From positions 1 through 38,575 of the forward strand of contig WHTY01000040.1 of assembly GCA_009377475.1 (NCBI GenBank): a stretch of DNA of 38,575 bases. The letters run 5' to 3'. The DNA is from Actinophytocola sp. (GTDB lineage: Bacteria > Actinomycetota > Actinomycetes > Mycobacteriales > Pseudonocardiaceae). Shown here in pieces: positions 35,650 to 38,575 of the stretch; the first letter of the stretch is position 1; every line of letters begins with the position of its first letter. The translations under genes and the position numbers were made by a program. Under the pieces are notes generated by a model. That model made no database searches and was not told where the DNA came from. It saw only the letters and a program-made list of their open reading frames with translations.

Positions 35650-35687
35650 CTATGTAGCCATCATCTACGTAGATTCGATCTACATAG
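35650..35687. repeat. Three CTAYRTAG iterons at 15-bp spacing
   Basis: CTATGTAG, CTACGTAG and CTACATAG start at 35650, 35665 and 35680. Each is a near or perfect palindrome and the central one sits in the perfect 12-mer ATCTACGTAGAT. The patch is AT-rich in a very GC-rich genome and lies between two convergent gene ends, where an operator is unexpected. It is probably the operator of a gene now lost; the ThuA stop codon lies within it. Confidence 0.7.
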
Positions 35688-36976
35688 TTGCTCGTCTTGG
35701 CCGCGGATGCGTCCGATCAGTGGCTGATACCGGGCCTGGTTTACGTGGCTGCGGCGCGACCTCGATGCTCGCCGTGGTGCCCGACATCGACGGCGCGAGC
35801 ATGTTGTCCCCCGCCACCTGCAGGATGCCGCAGTGCGGTACGTCCTCGATGACGACCTGCTCGTGCGGCGTGCCAGCGGGGTTGTCGGAGCCGTAGTAGC
35901 CCCACCCGGTCGTCACGCTGAGGTCGTAGTCATCACTGGGCAGCGGCCAGTCGAGGTCGATGGTGACGGTCGCGGCGCGCGCTCGGCTCGGGCTCAGGTC
36001 GACCACCCACGTCTGCGCGCCCCAGGCCAGGTTGCCGGGGATGCCCCCGTTCAGCGCCTGGGAGTCCGTGGTGTGCACGGCGCGGAAGTCCGCCGTCGCG
36101 TTGGTCTCCCGCATCGCGGGCACCGGACACGTCTGGTCCTGGCGAACGCCTGCGAGCCAGTCGATCGCGTTGACCAGCGAGAGCTGGAACGCGGGCACCG
36201 ACCAGGTGCTCTCGTTGTGGCCCATGTTGTTGTAGAAGACCCGACCCTCGCCGTAGGTCCGTTTCCACGCGATCGGCTGGTTGTCCTCGTACGGCTGCGC
36301 GCCGTCCTGGACGCCATCCGCGACCGACGTCTCGTCCAGCGACAGCAGCACCTCGGTGCCGGGCAGGTCGCGCGGCAGCGAGATGCCGGGCACACCCCGC
36401 GCGCCTCGCCACCGGTAGTACTCGTCCGCCATCTGGAACGACTCGCCGTCGGACCACCCGGCCATGGTCGGATCGGTCCTGTCCTCGACGACGACGCGCG
36501 CCGGTGGTGCGGCAGCGCCATGCGGATGGGAGTCGAACTGCGCGCCGAACAGTTGCGCGCTCGGGCCAGCCGTACTCGCTGTCGAGCACGGCGTGGATGC
36601 CGAGGTTGCCACCGCCGCAAGCGGACCAGCGCATCACCTCGTCGCGCTGCTGCTCGGTGATCGGCGCCTTGCCGGTGGTGCTGACCCACATCAGCACGTC
36701 GTAGTTCCGCAGCGTCGCCATCGACAGGTCGGCGGGATTCTCGGTGACGGTCACCGAGAACTCCCCTGTCGCCTGCGCCAGTTCGAGCATCGTCTGCTCG
36801 CCGGTGGTGATGCTGGGATGCCGGAAGCCGTAGGCGCCGCCCCACACCAGCACGCGCGGCTTCTCGGGCTCGGCGGCAGCGGCGCCGCTCGCCGAGGTGG
36901 CGGCCACGGCGGCGAGCAGGCCCTGCACCAGCAGGATCGACAGCACGAGAGCGACACGGGATCGAAGACGTTTCAT
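35680..36976 (-). pseudogene. Secreted ThuA-domain protein, frameshifted
   Basis: About 430 codons in two frames. The 5' frame from ATG 36976 has a signal peptide (MKRLRSRVALVLSILLVQG, then ATSASGAAAAE), followed by the ThuA start RVLVWGGAYGFRHPSI and GGGNLGIHAVLDSEYGWPE. Near 36553-36566 the frame shifts, and the neighbouring frame continues with AQLFGAQFDSHPHG, GRVFYNNMGHNESTW and a C-terminal beta-rich domain. The break is not at a homopolymer. The last ~20 codons run through the AT-rich iterons to a TAG and look non-native, so the 3' end is probably truncated too. ThuA proteins act in carbohydrate turnover, often beside sugar oxidoreductases; exact role unknown. Confidence 0.8.
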
Positions 36977-37028
36977 GGCGCGGCCTTTCGACGTCGGTCC
37001 CCTCGCGCGATGGTCATGAGTTGGCAGC

Positions 37029-37090
37029 GTAAACGACTTCTGTCGCCTGTCAATCAAAAGTTGCGCATTAAATACGCAGAATACGTTTAC
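37029..37090. promoter_or_regulatory. AT-rich promoter region with nested palindromes upstream of the ThuA gene
   Basis: TGCGCATTAAATACGCA (37062-37078) is a 17-bp palindrome with one mismatched pair. It is flanked by GTAAACG (37029-37035) and its inverse CGTTTAC (37084-37090). The block lies 53 bp upstream of the ThuA start and looks like a repressor operator. The rest of the 265-bp space to the kinase gene shows nothing else recognisable. Confidence 0.45.
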
Positions 37091-37241
37091 TCGCTAGCAG
37101 AAGCGCCACTCGGATACCCACCGTGACGCGCTGACCGCGGCGTGGCGTTTGCGTGCGCACACTTTTCGTGCGCCAGACGTCCCGTCCGGCCGTTGTGAGC
37201 ATCTTTCATAGCGAGAACCGAACGCGGCCGGAGGTCTTCAG

Positions 37242-38441
37242 ATGAGTACTCAGGGACTGTCCATCCCTGCGTTGCGGGTCGGCCCGCGACCACAGGCGCT
37301 CGTCGCCAGCCTGAGCGGCATCTCGCGCGACCGTCCCTCCCTGTCATCGCTCCTGCTCACCACGCTCGCCATCGGCATCGCCGTGCTCGACGTGTGGCTG
37401 GTCATCCCGGAGGACGCGCCCACCTACTCCCTCGTGTTCTCCAGCATCGCCTGCGCGGCGCTCGCCTGGCGCAAACGACTCCCCTTCCTCACCGTGCTGG
37501 CCACCATCCCCGGCTTCTTCGTCGGCTGGTCGCAGCTCGCGGCGATGATCGCGCTCGGGTTCCTCGCCTACCGCAAGGGCATGCACTGGCAGACGTGGGT
37601 CGGCGCCGGCCTCGTCGTCGCGTGCCGGTTCGTGCTGTGGCCGTGGTCGGAGATGGTCGCCCTCGACTGGCGGCAGCACGTGCTCGACTTCATCTACGGC
37701 CTGGTCGTCGCGGGCATGCCGGTCGTGCTGGCGCTGCTGATCCTCGCCCGCCAGGACCTCTCCCGCAGGCTCGCCGAGCTCGACGCCAGCCGCGACCGCG
37801 AGCGCCGCATGCACGCCCGCGCGGTGCGCGCCGACGAACGCGCCAGCCTCGCCCGCGAGATGCACGACGTCGTCTCCCACGAGGTCACGCTCATCGCGAT
37901 GCAGGCCAACACGCTCGAATGCGCCAAGACACCCCACGATGTCGCTGCCGCCGCCGACACCATCCGACAGCTCAGCACCCGCACCTTGGAGGAACTGCGC
38001 TCGCTGGTCGGCGTGCTGCGATCGGCCACAGACGAGGAACTGCCTGCCCCGCAGCTCACCGATCTCGGCGCGCTGATCCGCGACGTCGACGTCCCGGTGC
38101 GGCTCAAGGTGGACAACGTGCCGGAGACGCTGCCAAGCCAGATCTCCGCAGCGGCGTTCCGCACCGTGCAGGAGGCACTGACCAACGTCCACAAGCACGC
38201 GCCAGGTGCGGCAGCCACGGTGCAGGTCGCGGTGGACGGCGAGATGCTGCACGTCGCCGTACGCAACGACCGGCCGCACCAGCCGTCGCGGTCACTGCCG
38301 TCCGGCGGGCACGGTCTCGCCGGGTTGGCCGAGCGGGCGCTGCGGCTCGACGGGACGTTCCACGCCCGCGCCACCGACGACGGCGGGTTCGAGGTGCGCG
38401 CCGACTACCCGCTGCGAACCTCAACGGCTCCTAACACCTAG
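37242..38441 (+). CDS. NarL-type sensor histidine kinase (HisKA_3)
   Basis: A 399-residue membrane kinase. Residues 35-170 hold about five hydrophobic segments forming the sensor region. A short coiled coil (LSRRLAELDASRDRERRMHARAV) leads to the HisKA_3 dimerisation domain with phospho-acceptor His208 in REMHDVVSHEVTLIAMQA. The ATPase domain has the N box EALTNVHKHAP and G box GGHGLAGLAERA. ATG 37242 has GGAGG nine bases upstream. The partner LuxR-type response regulator is not within the remaining 134 bp, which show no gene; it probably lies just beyond the window. Signal unknown. Confidence 0.92.
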   Translation: MSTQGLSIPALRVGPRPQALVASLSGISRDRPSLSSLLLTTLAIGIAVLDVWLVIPEDAPTYSLVFSSIACAALAWRKRLPFLTVLATIPGFFVGWSQLAAMIALGFLAYRKGMHWQTWVGAGLVVACRFVLWPWSEMVALDWRQHVLDFIYGLVVAGMPVVLALLILARQDLSRRLAELDASRDRERRMHARAVRADERASLAREMHDVVSHEVTLIAMQANTLECAKTPHDVAAAADTIRQLSTRTLEELRSLVGVLRSATDEELPAPQLTDLGALIRDVDVPVRLKVDNVPETLPSQISAAAFRTVQEALTNVHKHAPGAAATVQVAVDGEMLHVAVRNDRPHQPSRSLPSGGHGLAGLAERALRLDGTFHARATDDGGFEVRADYPLRTSTAPNT

Positions 38442-38575
38442 GTGGCTGGTGTCGAACGCGCCTGTTGTGGCTGGGTGCGGGCGGAGGTGGGCGGATACCA
38501 GCGAGAACCGCCCGTGGCGCCAAGGCTTCGCGCTGGCGGGATAGCCTCCGTGATCGCTGATTAGCGGTCGTGACC

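Overview
The window comes from a high-GC actinomycete. Evidence is the strong third-position G/C bias, many GTG starts, ATGA/GTGA stop-start overlaps, and actinobacterial families such as a ROK regulator, FrdABCD, a GlnA4-like glutamine synthetase and a HisKA_3 sensor kinase. The gene mix suggests Pseudonocardiales (Amycolatopsis/Saccharopolyspora-like), but that placement is inference. No rRNA, tRNA, CRISPR array or replication origin was seen.

Left edge (1-3019): what remains of a four-carbon acid-sugar catabolic operon. A GntP-type permease is joined in frame to the C-terminal part of a DUF1537-type acid-sugar kinase, followed by pdxA2 and a DeoR regulator.

Region 3023-11929 is the most interesting part. 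It is a compact set of interleaved operons: a RibD_C-type reductase, a CDP-alcohol phosphatidyltransferase, a membrane phosphatase/sulfatase-superfamily protein, DoxX, an MDR dehydrogenase, a GTP cyclohydrolase II variant, a creatininase/ArfB-like amidohydrolase, a SAM methyltransferase, a GT4 glycosyltransferase, a PTPS/QueD-fold protein and an FkbM methyltransferase. The cyclohydrolase has His113 where the canonical enzyme has a tyrosine needed for deformylation, and a candidate separate deformylase lies beside it. Together they look like an archaeal-style GTP to FAPy to diaminopyrimidine route feeding an unidentified, probably glycosylated and perhaps lipid-linked, pyrimidine/pteridine metabolite.

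Region 11942-17776 is broken DNA. A sugar-porter MFS gene is split by a 3.7-kb tyrosine-recombinase (Tn554-like) element with inverted ends. Inside the element are a frameshifted integrase, a truncated TnpC-like gene, a 5' fragment of a group II intron and an FMN split-barrel gene. The MFS 5' end is also fused head to head with a ROK regulator that has lost its DNA-binding domain.

Region 17793-24657 holds a DUF2007 protein, a PadR/permease-prefix pair, a four-helix membrane protein with a Tat-exported multicopper oxidase, and a complete fumarate reductase operon (frdABCD) behind a Crp/FNR-like site. Region 24660-28580 holds an amidase remnant, a frameshifted MFS exporter, a YjbR protein, an antitoxin with a large palindromic operator and a gutted VapC-like toxin, and a secreted lysyl-oxidase-domain protein.

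Region 28752-35581 is a coherent ethanolamine-assimilation module working through gamma-glutamyl intermediates: permease, glutamine-synthetase-like ligase, gamma-glutamyl hydrolase, aldehyde dehydrogenase, SDR and FadR-type regulator, with three matching candidate operator half-sites in the divergent promoter. The right end has a frameshifted secreted ThuA protein, unusual AT-rich iterons and a NarL-type sensor kinase. The number of genes that keep both ends but lack their middles, or that break at G/C runs, is a notable property of the window; it reflects either real decay or assembly/base-calling error.
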